Source of the DNA: Phytophthora quininea
Lineage: Eukaryota; Oomycota; Peronosporomycetes; Peronosporales; Peronosporaceae
Direction of reading: 5' to 3'
Length of the DNA: 64,000 nucleotides
NCBI GenBank assembly: GCA_011947345.1
Contig: JAAVTG010000229.1
Coordinates: 124,001 to 188,000 of the forward strand
Under the pieces are notes generated by a model. The model searched no databases, had not been told where the DNA came from, and was given only the letters and a program-made list of their open reading frames with translations. Below are positions 44,173 to 55,553 of this stretch, piece after piece. Numbering within the stretch: the first letter of the stretch is position 1; each line of letters begins with the position of its first letter. Both the position numbers and the translations under genes were made by a program.

Positions 44173-44827
44173 TCATGGTCCTCTTTTGGCTTTGTCTTTA
44201 CGCGCTCGGTCTTTCTCGAGTAGCTCCTTCTCGTGTTTGACTTTCTTCTCGTGCTCCTTCTTCATCTTCTCCCGCATGGCATTCTGAGCCTGCTGGACTC
44301 GTTGTTTATTGGAGTTGCCAGGCCCCATTTCGTCCGAGACTTTGTCCTTGTCTTTGATCTTGACCACGTTGCCGTCCTCGTCGAACTCGGACATGACTGT
44401 GAAGCCGTAGTCGTTGAGCAGCTGCTCTCTGGCGGCGATCTCCTGCCTCGTCATGTTCTTGAGGCGGTCTGCGGCCTTTGCTTCTCCATTGCAGCGGCAG
44501 CTTCCGCCTCTTGGCGCTGCTTGTCTCGAAGCTGCAGGTCTTTGAGCTGCTGCTCGGCCAGCTTCATGTCCTCCTGCTGCTTGGAAAGGTCCTCTTGACG
44601 TTGCAATACTTTTAACACGTCTTCCGTCATTTTTACTTCGTCCAAGGTGGATATTAAAGGTCTTCCGAGACCAGTCCGTCGGTCGCGCCAGTAAATACGG
44701 CGGCTAGACTGGCCACGCGCTCGGAGACGTCCATGTCCTCGTCCTGCAGGAGCCCCAGGCCGTAGTCCACGTACACAGAGGCGTCCAGCCCCAAGCGGGA
44801 CACTTTGTCGCGCACAAACTCCTCCAT
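44173..44827 (-). CDS. CCDC43-like coiled-coil protein
   Basis: About 218 residues, near the 224 of human CCDC43. The start at 44827 gives MEEFVRDKVSRLGLD and YVDYGLGLLQDEDMDVSERV, matching the N-terminal helical domain. The middle (LKVLQRQEDLSKQQEDMKLAE) is coiled coil. The C-terminal part, AREQLLNDYGF, then NSNKQRVQQAQNAMREKMKKE and a Lys-rich tail, is typical of the family. Two frame changes, at the TTT near 44660 and the GG near 44475, fit one missing base each. The CCDC43 family is conserved in eukaryotes but poorly characterised. Intronless here. Its end lies 130 bp from the convergent small gene E. Confidence 0.7.
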
Positions 44828-45130
44828 GAGCGACGCTCAGCACCTGCCAGCCAGCGATGTCAACCTGGCAATCTGCCGAGTGGAATGACTTGGATAAAGT
44901 ATGTGTTTTTAGCCAATGAGAGAAAAGTGAACAGTTTTGAAAATACTTTGTTTTGGGCGCTGATTGGCTAGTCAAGTTGAAGGGAACGGAGCTGAACTCC
45001 GATGGTCGTAAGGTGTTTCCCTCGATGCCTAATTCGCATCCAGAGGCGAGTATTCTTATCAGCTCAAAGCCAATGCGGTGCTCTACTCGATCTTCAATCC
45101 CAAATACGCCATCAAGCACCAAACAGTACC

Positions 45131-46017
45131 ATGCAGGAAGCTAAGTGGACGGCTTTACCGACGTTGCTGCCCGAGATGGAGCTTCGACCGGGCAAAGTTT
45201 GTCCTCCTCGACTTGTGATTCTGGGACCACCCGCAGGCGGCAAGGGCACACAATGCGAGCTGCTCGTCCAACTCCTCGGCGTCGTGCACTTGTCGACTGG
45301 TGACATCCTTCGCCAAGCCATCCGAGACAAGACGCCGCTGGGACTTCAAGCGCAGCACTTCATGAACCGCGGCGAGCTCGTCCCGGACAAACTCGTCGTG
45401 GATGTCGTGCTTGGTCGTCTGGCTGAGGCCGACTGTTCGACCCGAGGATAGCTGCTAGACGGCTTCCCTCGCACCGCTGAGCAAGCCAAAATTCTATTGA
45501 GTGCGAACGGAGGAGTCATGGCACCGGACTGCGTCTTGGAGCTGGAAGTTCCCGATGAAGAAGTGATTCGACGCATCGCAGGGCGCCGTGTGGACCCTGT
45601 GACGGGGAAGACGTACCATGTCGAGTTCAATCCTCCCCTTCGAATGTTGTCGATCGAGTGATTCAACGGAGCGACGACACTGAAGAAAAGATCAAGACGC
45701 GCCTGGCAGCTTTTCACTCGCATAGTAGCGCTGTACGCAAAGCCTTCGAGGAATTCTGTGGCGACTGTGAAGCGAAGATCCAAGTCATCAGAGCTTCTGG
45801 CTATCAAGCACCACCAGCCACCGCGAAAGCATTTGCGGATGCAGCTCTGCAACAAGCTGCTGAGCGCAGTCTCCACCATATCCGATGCGATATCTCCAGC
45901 GACTTCGTCGACGCATCGATGCAGGAGCTCGAGGAGTTTACCAAGTGCCAGATCCAGTCAGAAAGCCGTCATTCCCCATTCGAGCACGTGCTCGAACGCA
46001 CCATAATATCCCGATGA
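45131..46017 (+). pseudogene. Adenylate kinase-like pseudogene
   Basis: A single adenylate-kinase module closely related to those in the CFAP61-type genes. P-loop GPPAGGKGTQ at ~45225, HLSTGDILRQAI, then STRG followed by TAG (45449-45451) where the relatives have Trp in RGWLLDGFPRT, then LLDGFPRT, RIAGRRVDPVTGKTYHVEF (LID). A second lesion, CCCC at 45635-45638 where five C are needed, breaks the frame before IQRSDDTEEKIKTRLAAFH. The C-terminus (EAKIQVIRASGYQ) aligns with the segment after the kinase module in CFAP61. The TGG-to-TAG change is a substitution, so this is probably a true pseudogene. Confidence 0.8.
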
Positions 46018-46090
46018 ATGCTCCACCAAGAACCAACGCAGCTCGTGGTATTCTGCGCAACCTACTGCGTAAGATTCGCTTTTAGTTTAA

Positions 46091-47746
46091 TCACATTCCT
46101 TCTGGCCTTCTCCTGGGCATGACTTGCTTCTTCCAGCCTTCGTAATCGAACTCGACATCCCCACGCAGCAAGATCAGCGCACCATCGTTTTTCCGAGTGA
46201 CAGCAACGTAGACATAGCGTCCAGACCAGACAAATAACGTGATTAAGCGGCTGAGCAAGAACGGCCCCACCTGAAATTGCGTTTGCTGACCAAACACTGT
46301 GTAGTCCAAAAAACTCGGTCTTGAAGATGCAGTACCCCCGTCATCAACACATCCACTGCCAGCAGTAAGTATACCAATGAAGACACGATTATCCCTTCTA
46401 CAGCGATCCAAAACTTGAAGCGCAGTCTCCGCTTCATACTTGGGGTCAACGCGTCGATTGCTAGAATGGAGTAGCCCAGCAAAGTACCAGCCACACCACT
46501 GCAGCCAGCACTCCAATGTCTGTTGAAGATATCGTAGATACTCACGTTGATCAGGACGATCTGCAGCGCGAGAAATACGAAATGAAAAGAAGTCAGCAGC
46601 CGTTTGAGTAACTGTCGTTGATAGCAACACGTTAGCACGCTCGTGTAGATGATAGCTGTGACCACCGACATCACTGGGATCGCATCAGCAAATAGAGAAT
46701 GTGGCCAAATTCTGGGCAAGAAAGGAGCAAGCACGGCAAAACCACCCGCAGCTTGTCCACAAGCTTCCAACAAGATACTTTTCCAGGTTGAGATTGGCGA
46801 CTGAGCTCCAATGTTTGGCCAGACGGTATCTCCGGCTTTGATCAACTTTTCTGGAGCGAGACGCATCTGCAAAAGTCGAAGTTCTCTGTCAACACTTTTC
46901 GTCTCGGAAGGTTTAATTGCGTTGCTCAGTCGAGGTAGTATGCTGCTCCTGGCTGACGACGATGCCTGTACAGGATGTAGTGCAATTTTGCACCTGTACC
47001 CCAGCGCTTTCATCGCACTTCTCGATCTTTCCTTTTTCCATTTGGTATGTACATATCGTCGGTACACATTCCGCGTAGATAATGTTGCCATGGTGGCCAT
47101 AACGTTGACGAGGATATCTCTCGTTGAGAGCGTGTTAGAAAGAAGATCGACGTGGTCAACGTTGTCGACAAGATCGAGGAAGAAAGCTAACGTCAACAAC
47201 ACGAAGAATAGCCACTCCAACAGCGCACCCCACAAGACAAAAGAGGCATGCGTCAAAAACGTTTCTTGGAGGATCCACAGCGTGGAATTCGCCCAAGTTC
47301 CAACGACGAGCACCACACGAGAATCCCGTAGCACGAAGCTGAAAGTGATGGCCCACACGGTATTGGACGCTTGTAAAAACCAAAAGTCGAACGTTCGCAT
47401 CACGATTTGGACGTATTGCGTCCGCATCTGAGCAGCAGAATAAAAGATCCGGCAGTCTGGATGATTGCAGCGATTGGAGAGAGAATACGCCCCACAGGAG
47501 CTGGGCTCACAAACGTTAAACATTTCAGTAAAACCCCACAATGCCGGTGGGTCCGATCAGTCGACTGTAGTTGATCACGAAGCGATTGAATCTTTTGACG
47601 TTGTCGGTACTTAGTAGAACCGTCTTGACCATACGAGTGGGGTCGAACGCCGGAAGATCGTCGTCCCATGGGGCCATTTTGTAGCGCAGTTCCTCGAGAA
47701 GAGCGGCACTGTTGTGAGCACTCTCGCTTCGAATCGGTTGAATCAT
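46091..47746 (-). CDS. Multi-pass membrane protein, tandem family member 1
   Basis: First of three head-to-tail paralogues (others 47821-49432 and 49573-51381). About 550 residues with many hydrophobic segments, e.g. NTVWAITFSFVL, LLEWLFFVLLTLAFFLDLV, AGGFAVLAPFL and GIIVSSLVYLLLAVDVLM. Conserved across the three: RTFDFWFLQ near the first spans; L(S/R)DSRVVLVV; LSTRDIL..V...T..TL..RN.YRR; GYRCKIAL; a DTVWP.IG segment; DALTPSMKRRLRFKFW; and a C-terminal LLRGDVEFDYEGWK. Frame changes near 47580, 47430 and 46275 divide it. The N-terminus (MIQPIRSES) is at 47746. No known transporter or receptor motif was recognised; function unknown. Confidence 0.6.
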
Positions 47747-47820
47747 TTCGAGAGTAAAACTAAGCTGGGAAGTCCGGACGAAAAGGCAAAACGGTAACGT
47801 TACTGCTATCGAAATATGGC

Positions 47821-49432
47821 CTATCTCAAAGTCTTTGTTTGCCTTTTCCAGCTTTCGTAGTCGAATTCAACATCGCCACGTAGTAAAATGAAAGCGTTGT
47901 CATCTTTTCGAGCGAGAGCGACGTAGACATACCATCCCGACCACACGAAGATCGTGACCAAGCGACTCAGCAGGAATGGGGCGACACGGAACTGCGATGT
48001 CTCGTCCAGAATCGCAGTCTAAGAACACTCGGTCCTGTAGATCTGCATTGTCCAGGATCATGATTTCTACCACAAGCAGAGTATGGACCACGGAATACAC
48101 CACAATTGCAGTGATCGGGACCCAAAGCTTGAACCGCAATCTTTGCTTCATCCTCGGCGTCAACGCGTCGATACTCAACACGCTAAACGCCAAAATGCAG
48201 CAAGAAGAAATGCTGCATGCTGGAACCCACCGCCAGTAGAAAATGTCAAAGTCGCATATGCAGGCTGCTGCCATCTGCAGCATCAAAAACATAAAGTGGA
48301 AAGACGTTACGACTCGCTTGAGCAATTGCCGTTGGCAACAGCAGATAAAAACTCCACTGAACAACGAGCTCGTCACTAACCCCACGGTCGGAATCCATGT
48401 CGATAAAATATTGCTCAGGCTCCTGGACAGATACGATACACAAGAAAAGCTGCCACTGATCGCTCCAAGAGCGTATATTGCAGCAATCTGGCACGATGAT
48501 AGAGGCGTCAGGGCGCCAACAAGAGGCCAAACCGTGTCTTGAGGATAAAATCGAGTTCTTTCCGTTGCTAGGTGCATTTGCAGCAGAGGTCGCTTTCTGG
48601 TAGCAGGCACTAAAGCCAAAGCACTTGCTTGAGTCAAAATTCCTGACGCTCGTGTAACACATAACACAATTTTACTTCTGTATCCAAGCGCAAGTGTCGT
48701 GGATCCCGTTCGGCTGCTGTAATGCTTGGCATTCCAATACCTGCGATAAAGGTTTCGTAGCGACAGCATGGTCATCGTGCCGATCACATTGGCCAATACA
48801 TCTTTTGTCGATAAGGAATGGCTCCCTGTAGAGACCAAACGTCAGTGGTGGAGCTCATCAACAAAATCTAGGGAGAGAATCGCCAACAGCATCACGAAAA
48901 ACAACCATTCCAACAAGGCGACGCCAACAATAAAGAAATTGTTGCGAAGGTAAGTTTCTTGTAGCAATGCGTTGGTAAAATTCACCCACGATATAACCAC
49001 AAGCACCACGCGCGTGTCATTCAACACGGCACTAAAGGTGATGGCCCATATTGTATTAGCCACTTGAAGAAACCAAAAATCAAATGTTCGAGTGATAATC
49101 TTGACGTATTCCACCCGCATCCCAGCAGTCAACAAGACCATCCCAGGAAGTTGAAGAGCAGCAACCAGTGGAGCAAGAATTCGACCGATCGGTGCCGGCA
49201 ATGCAAAACGAAACCAAGCGGAGGATAATTGAACTGATGACGGCAGGACCAGTAAACCGACTGATGCTGGATGCGAGATAGTTAAACTTCTTTACGCCAC
49301 TTGGACTCAACAAAACCGTCTTGATCGTGGCCACGGGATCAATCGCAGGCAAGTTATGATCCATGCAACAATCGTGTAGCAATCATCATCTCGAATCGCT
49401 GTAGTATCACCAGGGTGAATCACATTAGACAT
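47821..49432 (-). CDS. Multi-pass membrane protein, tandem family member 2
   Basis: Paralogue of the preceding and following genes, with the same landmarks in order: AIDPVATIKTVLLSP at the N-terminus; RTFDFWFLQVANTIWAITFS; LNDTRVVLVV; LSTKDVLANVIGTMTMLSLRNLYRRY; GYRSKIVL; DTVWPLVG; DALTPRMKQRLRFKLW; and a C-terminal LRGDVEFDYESWKRQ ending at 47821. At least three frame changes (near 49380, 49200, 48840 and 48000). The ATG at 49432 is the most likely start. 74 bp separate its end from the start of member 1. Function unknown; about seven or more membrane spans are plausible. Confidence 0.55.
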
Positions 49433-49572
49433 CGTGGATTTTGCAAGCTAAGGCACGCACTACCATCGCACGTACTATATTTGTTTGGGGTTAGAAGAAC
49501 GAAACTCTTGCAGTGTAGCCCAAGACTCCAAGATAGTTTTCATTTCTAATGTACAACATTGAACACTATTCG

Positions 49573-51381
49573 TTATTTGCCGCGTGACTCGGTTCTTGGC
49601 ATGACCACAGCGGTCCGCACCGCTCGCGTCGATCGAGCAGATTCGCCGCCAAAATCAATCAGAAACTTCGCCCGTTGTCGCCACGCCATGTAGTCGAACT
49701 CGACATTTCCTCTTAGCATGATGAGCGCGTTGTTGTGCGTCCGAGTGAGCAAAATGTAAAACAAGCGACTGTACCAGACACAGATGGTCACGAGTCGACT
49801 CCAGAGGAACGTCATGACGCGGAATTCCGCTTGCTTGCCCAAGAAATGCAAGTCCCAGAAGACACGATCTCGAATCTCGGAGAAATCCCAGACCATCATG
49901 TCGAGCAGCACCAGGAGCTGCACGATCATGAAGAGCATGATGCCGCACGTCGGCATCCACGGTTGGAAGTTGAGTCGACGTCTCATACATGGTGCTAGAG
50001 CATCCACCGCCAGAGTCCTCTGAGTCCAGATGAAACTTGAGGCGACTCCACACGTAGAACTCCATCGCCATGAGAAGAGGTCGCACAGACACAAGTGTGC
50101 TGCTAATAACTGGACGATGAGGAACAAATAATCGAAGGACGAGATGACTCTTTTGTAGAGGATTCGCTGCGAACAACCGGCGTGGAATAAGCAGTAGATC
50201 GCGGTCGTCACGATCGTCGTGTACACCATCACTTGCACGCCGTAATGCGACTGCGCAGGCGGAATAAATATCGACGGGATCGTCAGTACAAAGCCCGTCA
50301 CGCCGCAGCATTGCAGCAGGAAAGCTTGCCACTTCGCCAACGGTTCCAACGTCCCGATGCGAGGGAAAATGGTGTCCGCCGGGTCGTACAGACGCCGGTC
50401 TTTGACCAGATGAATCTGCAAGGGAGGCAACCGGTGGCGGCTCGATACGTGTCGGGCGCTAAACCCCTCTTGGTCGCCTTCAAGGTCATCTTCCATAGCA
50501 AGTGTGATTTGTGTGCGAAGAGGATCATCGGTCCGAACGGTTGAGGCACCACACTGTTCCGTGCGGACGCGGTCGGTCCGACAGCGCTTAGTGCCACCGT
50601 GCAGCGATAGCCGAGAGACTGTACGACCGTGCTCTTGGTCTTCTTTTGGCGTTGGATCAACCTCATCCGGCGATACATCGTCCGCATCATCAACGTCGCC
50701 AACGTGCCGATGGCATTTACCAATACGTCTTTGGTCGATAAACTGTGTCCCCAGCCACGATCAAGTCAGTATGATGAACTTCTGGCATCAACTCGAGCGA
50801 AATGCCGCCCATGAGAAGCACTAATAAAAAGCTTCGTTGAGTGCTGACAGAGCGATCTGACGGGAGTCTCGGAAATACGTTTCTTGCAGGAACGAGTTGC
50901 CGAAAGCGAGCCAACAACCTACCACCACCAGCACCCGCGAGTCTCGTAGAACGATGCTAAACACGACCATGAAGATTGTATTTGCCGCCAGCGGGAACCA
51001 CAAGTCGAACGTGAGCAAAATGAGCTTGGCGAACTCGACGCGGATGCCGGCGGCGAACACGATGCACGGCGGAATGTGCAGCAGCGCCGACCACGGCGCG
51101 ATCCGCCGGCCAATGTCGACGGGACAGACGCAGACCAAGATCCGAGTGATCACTGCGCACATGTAAATGGGCATGGTGATCGGTCCGATGCGACGCAAGA
51201 AGTCATTGAACCGTCGAAGTCGAGGAGGGCTTAATAGCACCAACTTGAGTGTTGGGAGAGGGTCGAACGCCGGCAGCTGCGTGCACAGGACGGTCTCGTA
51301 GCCGCGCGCAGGCAGCGGCGGGGCTTGCCGTCCTCTAACGGCTGGATCATGTCCGACGAGCGAGGAACTCGCCATCCCCAA
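49573..51381 (-). CDS. Multi-pass membrane protein, tandem family member 3
   Basis: Third paralogue. LPAFDPLPTLKLVLLSPPRLRRFND at the N-terminus aligns with LPAFDPTRMVKTVLLST in member 1; LTFDLWFPLAANTIFMVVFSIVLRDSRVLVVV follows; then a middle segment with NAIGTLATLMMRTMYRRM and GYRCTVAL; LQIHLVKDRRLYDPADTIFPRIG; DALAPCMRRRLNFQPW; and the C-terminal LRGNVEFDYMAWRQ. Frame changes near 50820, 50690 and 50420. The upstream region (from 51406) is the left arm of the 600-bp inverted repeat, so the promoter of this gene has been copied to 54.1 kb. Function unknown. Confidence 0.6.
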
Positions 51382-51405
51382 GCAGAAAATTGCCCACTAT
51401 TTATA

Positions 51406-52006
51406 CAGGGAGCAGCGCCGCTTCGGAAAACGGCCGTCCTCCGCCGCCCCCAAATAAGCAGGTTGCGCCATGGTGCTCGGTTGATCAATCGACACCTTCA
51501 AGAAGAGGATTCGACCAGCTTAACGGCCCGTCCGTACAATGCAAGCTGCATGCGTTGCCGTCATGATCCACGGCGCGATGTGTTGTTTCCTGCAGACACC
51601 GAGGCGGCGCTGTGCTCTGCAACGTGCGAGGTCAGTCTCGCGACGATTGCCAAGTGGATGTCGGACCACCCCGCCTGATCGCAGGAGATCGCTGCGATGA
51701 CGAAGATTCGCCCGCCGCCGCGCAAGTCCACATCGCTGCTGTGTTGGTCGCTGGCAGCACACAAGCAAAGGCTTGTGGGGGTCGGCCGGCTCGCTGTCAT
51801 CATGGTCGCATCGGAATACCAATTTGGGGGTATTTATCCACGCTAGTTCTAAATGTGGACGGGAAGGATGTCCTATTTGTGTGGGTTTTCGTAAAAGGGT
51901 TCTTTTTGATAAAATAATCTTCCATACAAGTCTTCCTGATTCTTTAGATCCTTTGCCCCAAATTGTAGTGCTTCGAAGACCATGACGATTATCTCCCAGT
52001 TGGAGA
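51406..52006 (+). repeat. Left arm of ~600-bp inverted repeat
   Basis: Reverse complement of 53584-54192 with few differences (for example a ~15-nt variation near 51780). One end abuts the start of the membrane-protein gene at 51381; the other end stops at TCCCAGTTGGAGA, inside what in the right arm is the end of the nuclease-like frame. The arms enclose 1.58 kb of the zinc-ribbon relic. Reading minus-strand 52164-51930, a peptide-like frame precedes the arm (PEDFKRHANSGTRLEIASRV), not recognised. Confidence 0.88.
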
Positions 52007-52299
52007 AGAGTACGGAGCTCGGTCGTTTCCTTGCATTTGGCCAGAGTTGACAAGACGTACTCTCCCACGCGACTTGCGATCTCCAATCTCGTACCGCTAT
52101 TAGCATGCCTCTTGAAATCCTCTGGGAAACGTTTTTGAAACAAAACACCTATCTCATTCATCACGTAGCGCTGGTCATGAATCTGAAGCTTTGATCGGTT
52201 AAATCTCTCGGTGTTGAGGTATCCTTTACTCTAATTCTATCAGCTTACCTTTTGGATCTCACTGCCCCGCCCCCACTTCGCAGTGAAGACGGAAAGGAG

Positions 52300-53587
52300 A
52301 TGTCGACCAACCTGTACGATATCAATCCGAAGCTACGTTGGATGTGGGCCTCGGCTGTGAACAAAGGCCCATGCAGAGCTACACGACGGGTAGTCATCAA
52401 GTCGTTAGCTGGCTGTGGACCGAGGGCGAGTGCGGCACTATTCATCGATGGGCTGAGCGAATTTACGTGTGAGTGAGAGAAGATGGAAAATGCCCGATTT
52501 GTTATAGACAGAAGTAGTCCCCATGCGGATGCAAGTTGGTGGCTGAGGTGATGAAGGAGTTCCCAATTTTAAAGAAGGAATGGGATTTTGCGAAGAATGG
52601 GAACTCCAAGAATTTTGCTCCGCACGCCAAGGACATTGTCAGCTGGAAGTGCCCCAAGAACCCCAAGCACGAGTGGACAACTCCTGTTCTGCAGCACCGC
52701 CGAAAGAACAAGAAGGCTGGGTGCCCGTTTTGTGGGAAGCGCGAACTGCAAGCGAGTGGTGCCGGCTCGCTTTCGGATAAATTCCCTTAACATCGGGAGC
52801 AATGGCACCCCATGAACCCGGACATGAAGACGATTTTTCCCGGCAGCAGGATAAAGTGAAGTGAATTTGCAAGACGAACAAAACACATGATCACGAGTGG
52901 ACTACTGCTCCTCAGGGGAGAATCAAGTAGGGTGAGCCCGTCTACGGGTGCGCAATTTGCTCAGAAAACCAGATTTGCCTAGGCGACTTCTGCTAATCCT
53001 TTTATGCGAGAGCAGACCCAAGACCGAAGGCGCAATAGGATTCATCTAAGAACAAGGATTTGCGCGAGGTTTTCCTGCACACCCATGACAGGGCCTGGTG
53101 GTTCTGCAATACCAAGGGCCATTTCCACCATTTCGAAATGGTGGTCAACGACAGAACTAGGACCGATGGGGGTATGCCCATGGTTGCTCGTTGTGTTCTG
53201 GTCGACAAGCCTGCAAGTTTTGCAGCGGGTTGTCCATCCCGCACCCGCGCCTGAAAGAAGAGTGGGATGAAAAATATTTATCGATGAATGATTTTACGCG
53301 AGGAAGTTCTCAAGTGGTGACTTGGATTTGTGCGAAGGATAATTCACACATTTGGGATGCGCGGATCTCATCTTGGACTAAGGAAGCGGTTGTCTAACTT
53401 GCAAGCTCAAGCCGTAAAAATGCTGCCGCTCGATTTTCAACGGGTTTATTCCTGAAAAATAATTTGGCGAGGCGAAACCTGCGTTTCTGCAGACACTAGA
53501 GCTGGATGGTTATTGCCCGGAAGAGAACTTGGCGTTCGAGTATGATGAGATCCAGCACGAGCAATTCCATCCTCATTTCTATGTCTC
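52300..53587 (+). pseudogene. Decayed zinc-ribbon repeat protein with nuclease-like C-terminus
   Basis: Remains of a protein made of repeated treble-clef/zinc-ribbon units (the DUF4379-type pattern: NP.L..EW, GS..V.W.C, H.W...I..R, GCP.C). Five traces in order: DINPKLRWMW with HRWAERIYVR and GKCPIC (52300-52490); LKKEWDFAKNGNS with VSWKCPKNPKHEW and GCPFC (52560-52740); a third around 52770-52960; AWWFC...CP (53090-53240); and LKEEWDEKYL with VTWICAKDNSHIWDARI (53250-53395). Then LELDGYCPEENLAFEYDEIQH (53490-53570), which resembles the DxE..EYDG.QH core of PDDEXK-type nucleases. At least six frame changes or stops. Such proteins are best known in giant viruses, algae and some protists. Right after the nuclease-like motif the sequence enters the inverted-repeat arm. 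Confidence 0.65.
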
Positions 53588-54192
53588 CAACTGGGAGATA
53601 ATCGTCATGGTCTTCGAAGCACTACAATTTGGGGCAAAGGATCTAAAGAATCAGGAAGACTTGTATGGAAGATTATTTTATCAAAAAGAACCCTTTTACG
53701 AAAACCCACACAAATAGGACATCCCTCCCGTCCACACTTAGAACTAGCGTGGATAAATACCCCCAAATTGGTATTCCGATGCGACCATGATGACAGCGAG
53801 CCAATGTGTCGCGGCCGACCCACAAGCCTTTGCTTGTGTGCTGCCAGCGACCAACACAGCAGCGATGTGGACTTGCGCGGCGGCGGGCGAATCTTCGTCA
53901 TCGCAGCGATCTCCTGCGATCAGGCGGGGTGGTCCGACATCCACTTGGCAATCGTCGCGAGACTGACCTCGCACGTTGCAGAGCACAGCGCCGCCTCGGT
54001 GTCTGCAGGAAACAACACATCGCGCCGTGGATCATGACGGCAACGCATGCAGCTTGCATTGTACGGACGGGCCGTTAAGCTGGTCGAATCCTCTTCTTGA
54101 AGGTGTCGATTGATCAACCGAGCACCATGGCGCAACCTGCTTATTTGGGGGCGGCGGAGGACGGCCGTTTTCCGAAGCAGCGCTGCTCCTGT
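53584..54192 (-). repeat. Right arm of ~600-bp inverted repeat
   Basis: Inverted copy of 51406-52006. Its left end continues the nuclease-like frame (…NWEIIVMVFEALQFG…), its right end stops near CGCTGCTCCTGTA, where the left arm has CGCTGCTCCCTGTA before the membrane-protein gene. So this arm carries a copied promoter/5' region without its gene. Confidence 0.88.
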
Positions 54193-55028
54193 ACACAGAC
54201 ACCATCTTGTGCACGGAGCTGCCCATGTGCGCCTTCGCATCGACTCGCGTGCCGTGCTGGTCGTCGTCTGGTGCTCGTTGCCGTCGCCGGCGCTTGTGCC
54301 AAAATCCACCGTCATCGTCGTGGTCTCGACAATCATCGCTTCCTGCATCAACTAGGTAGAGGCGAGGGCTTGCTCGCACGACGGGGACAATGGCGGCGAT
54401 ACACTTGCTGCCTTTTCGTGTTAGACATTGCGCTTCACCGGCTTTCTTCGGAAGCAGACGGCCTGCGAACTCCAAAAATTGAAGGCGTGTCAGGATCGTT
54501 GTATCGTGAGGTCACTCCGCGGCCCCGTCTCCGCCAAGTTGACTCGGCAAGCTCGGCGCCGCGATTTGACCGTAAAAGACGGCCGAGGCGCGGCTGAGCG
54601 AGCTGTCTGCCGTGAGGGCGCCGTGGTGGCTGTATAAGCGTCTAGCAGGAGAAAACTAGCGTCTGAGGCGCGCGTGGCGAGCGGCGTCGCATCGACAAGT
54701 CTATCGTCGTCGTCGTCGTCGAGACCCGCTGCCGACCTGCACGCCGACCTGGTCTCTGCGAACGAAGAGCGGGCATCAAGTTGCAGGAGCCCGCGCGATT
54801 TGCAATCGCCCGTAGCAGTGCAACTGGCACACTTCCAATGCTCATCGCGGCGATGTGATACCGAGCGAGACTGCAACGACGACAGCGACCACGACAGCAG
54901 ATCCTGTTGTGCGCCAGCTCGCCTCGCCTTGCGCGCGGGCTGCGATCGACATCCTTTTGAAAAATTTCCTGGCGGATCGTATGATCTCGCGGCGATCTGC
55001 CGGGTCAACGACTGCAATAGGCATTGAG
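54193..55028. other. GC-rich intergenic, no gene recognised
   Basis: No coding region with family features on either strand. Contains a (TCG)6 microsatellite at 54704-54721 and ends with the 9-bp duplication GGCATTGAG (55020-55028) of the mini-element. Confidence 0.45.
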
Positions 55029-55377
55029 GGGAAAAACTATGGAGATCGAGGTTACGGAGATCGAGGCAACATAAAATGGAATTCTGAGTTTGTAGTTCAT
55101 AGAGCGCTAAAATCTATCGCCCAGCCTAAACCCAAAACTTACGCTCGCTGCGCTCGCCCTGTGTGACCCTAAGAACCCCCAACCCCTAAAGGGGGCATCT
55201 CGCTTCGCTCGATCAGTGGCCAAGCTATCAGACATGCTTGGTCCGGGGTTTAAGTCCGCGTGCTCCGCACACGAGCCTTAAACCGCCGGCATCGATTTGG
55301 GCTTCGTGCTGTTTGTCATAAGTTTGAAGGACTTTCAGAATTCCATTTTATGTTGCCTCGATCTCCATAGTTTTCCC
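55029..55377 (-). mobile_element. Mutator-like mini-element (MITE), copy 2
   Basis: A 349-bp copy of the element at 30439-30802, in the opposite orientation. Begins GGGAAAAACTATGGAGATCG and ends with the complementary TTTTCCC; the right TIR lacks one 15-bp GATCGAGGTTACGGA unit present in the other ends. Flanked by exact 9-bp duplications GGCATTGAG (55020-55028 and 55378-55386). Non-coding. The interior contains a shared GC-rich core (GAGCGCAGCGAGCG-type). Confidence 0.85.
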
Positions 55378-55553
55378 GGCATTGAGGTGACCGACATGTT
55401 ATCTACTCGAAGCAGAGGCAGGAAGCAGTGTTGATGTACATGCACGAGTATAAATTAACGGAGCGGACGTTGCCGGGGTTATATGATCAAGAAAGCGCAC
55501 CCTTAACTTATCGTCTAAGCAGCAATCTCCCCGGCGCCTCGACCTGCCTCTCC

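Noticed and set aside
54097..54597. Open frame of 166 codons to the right of the inverted-repeat arm
   Set aside because: Begins inside the repeat arm, which in the other copy is a promoter region; no domain or conserved feature.
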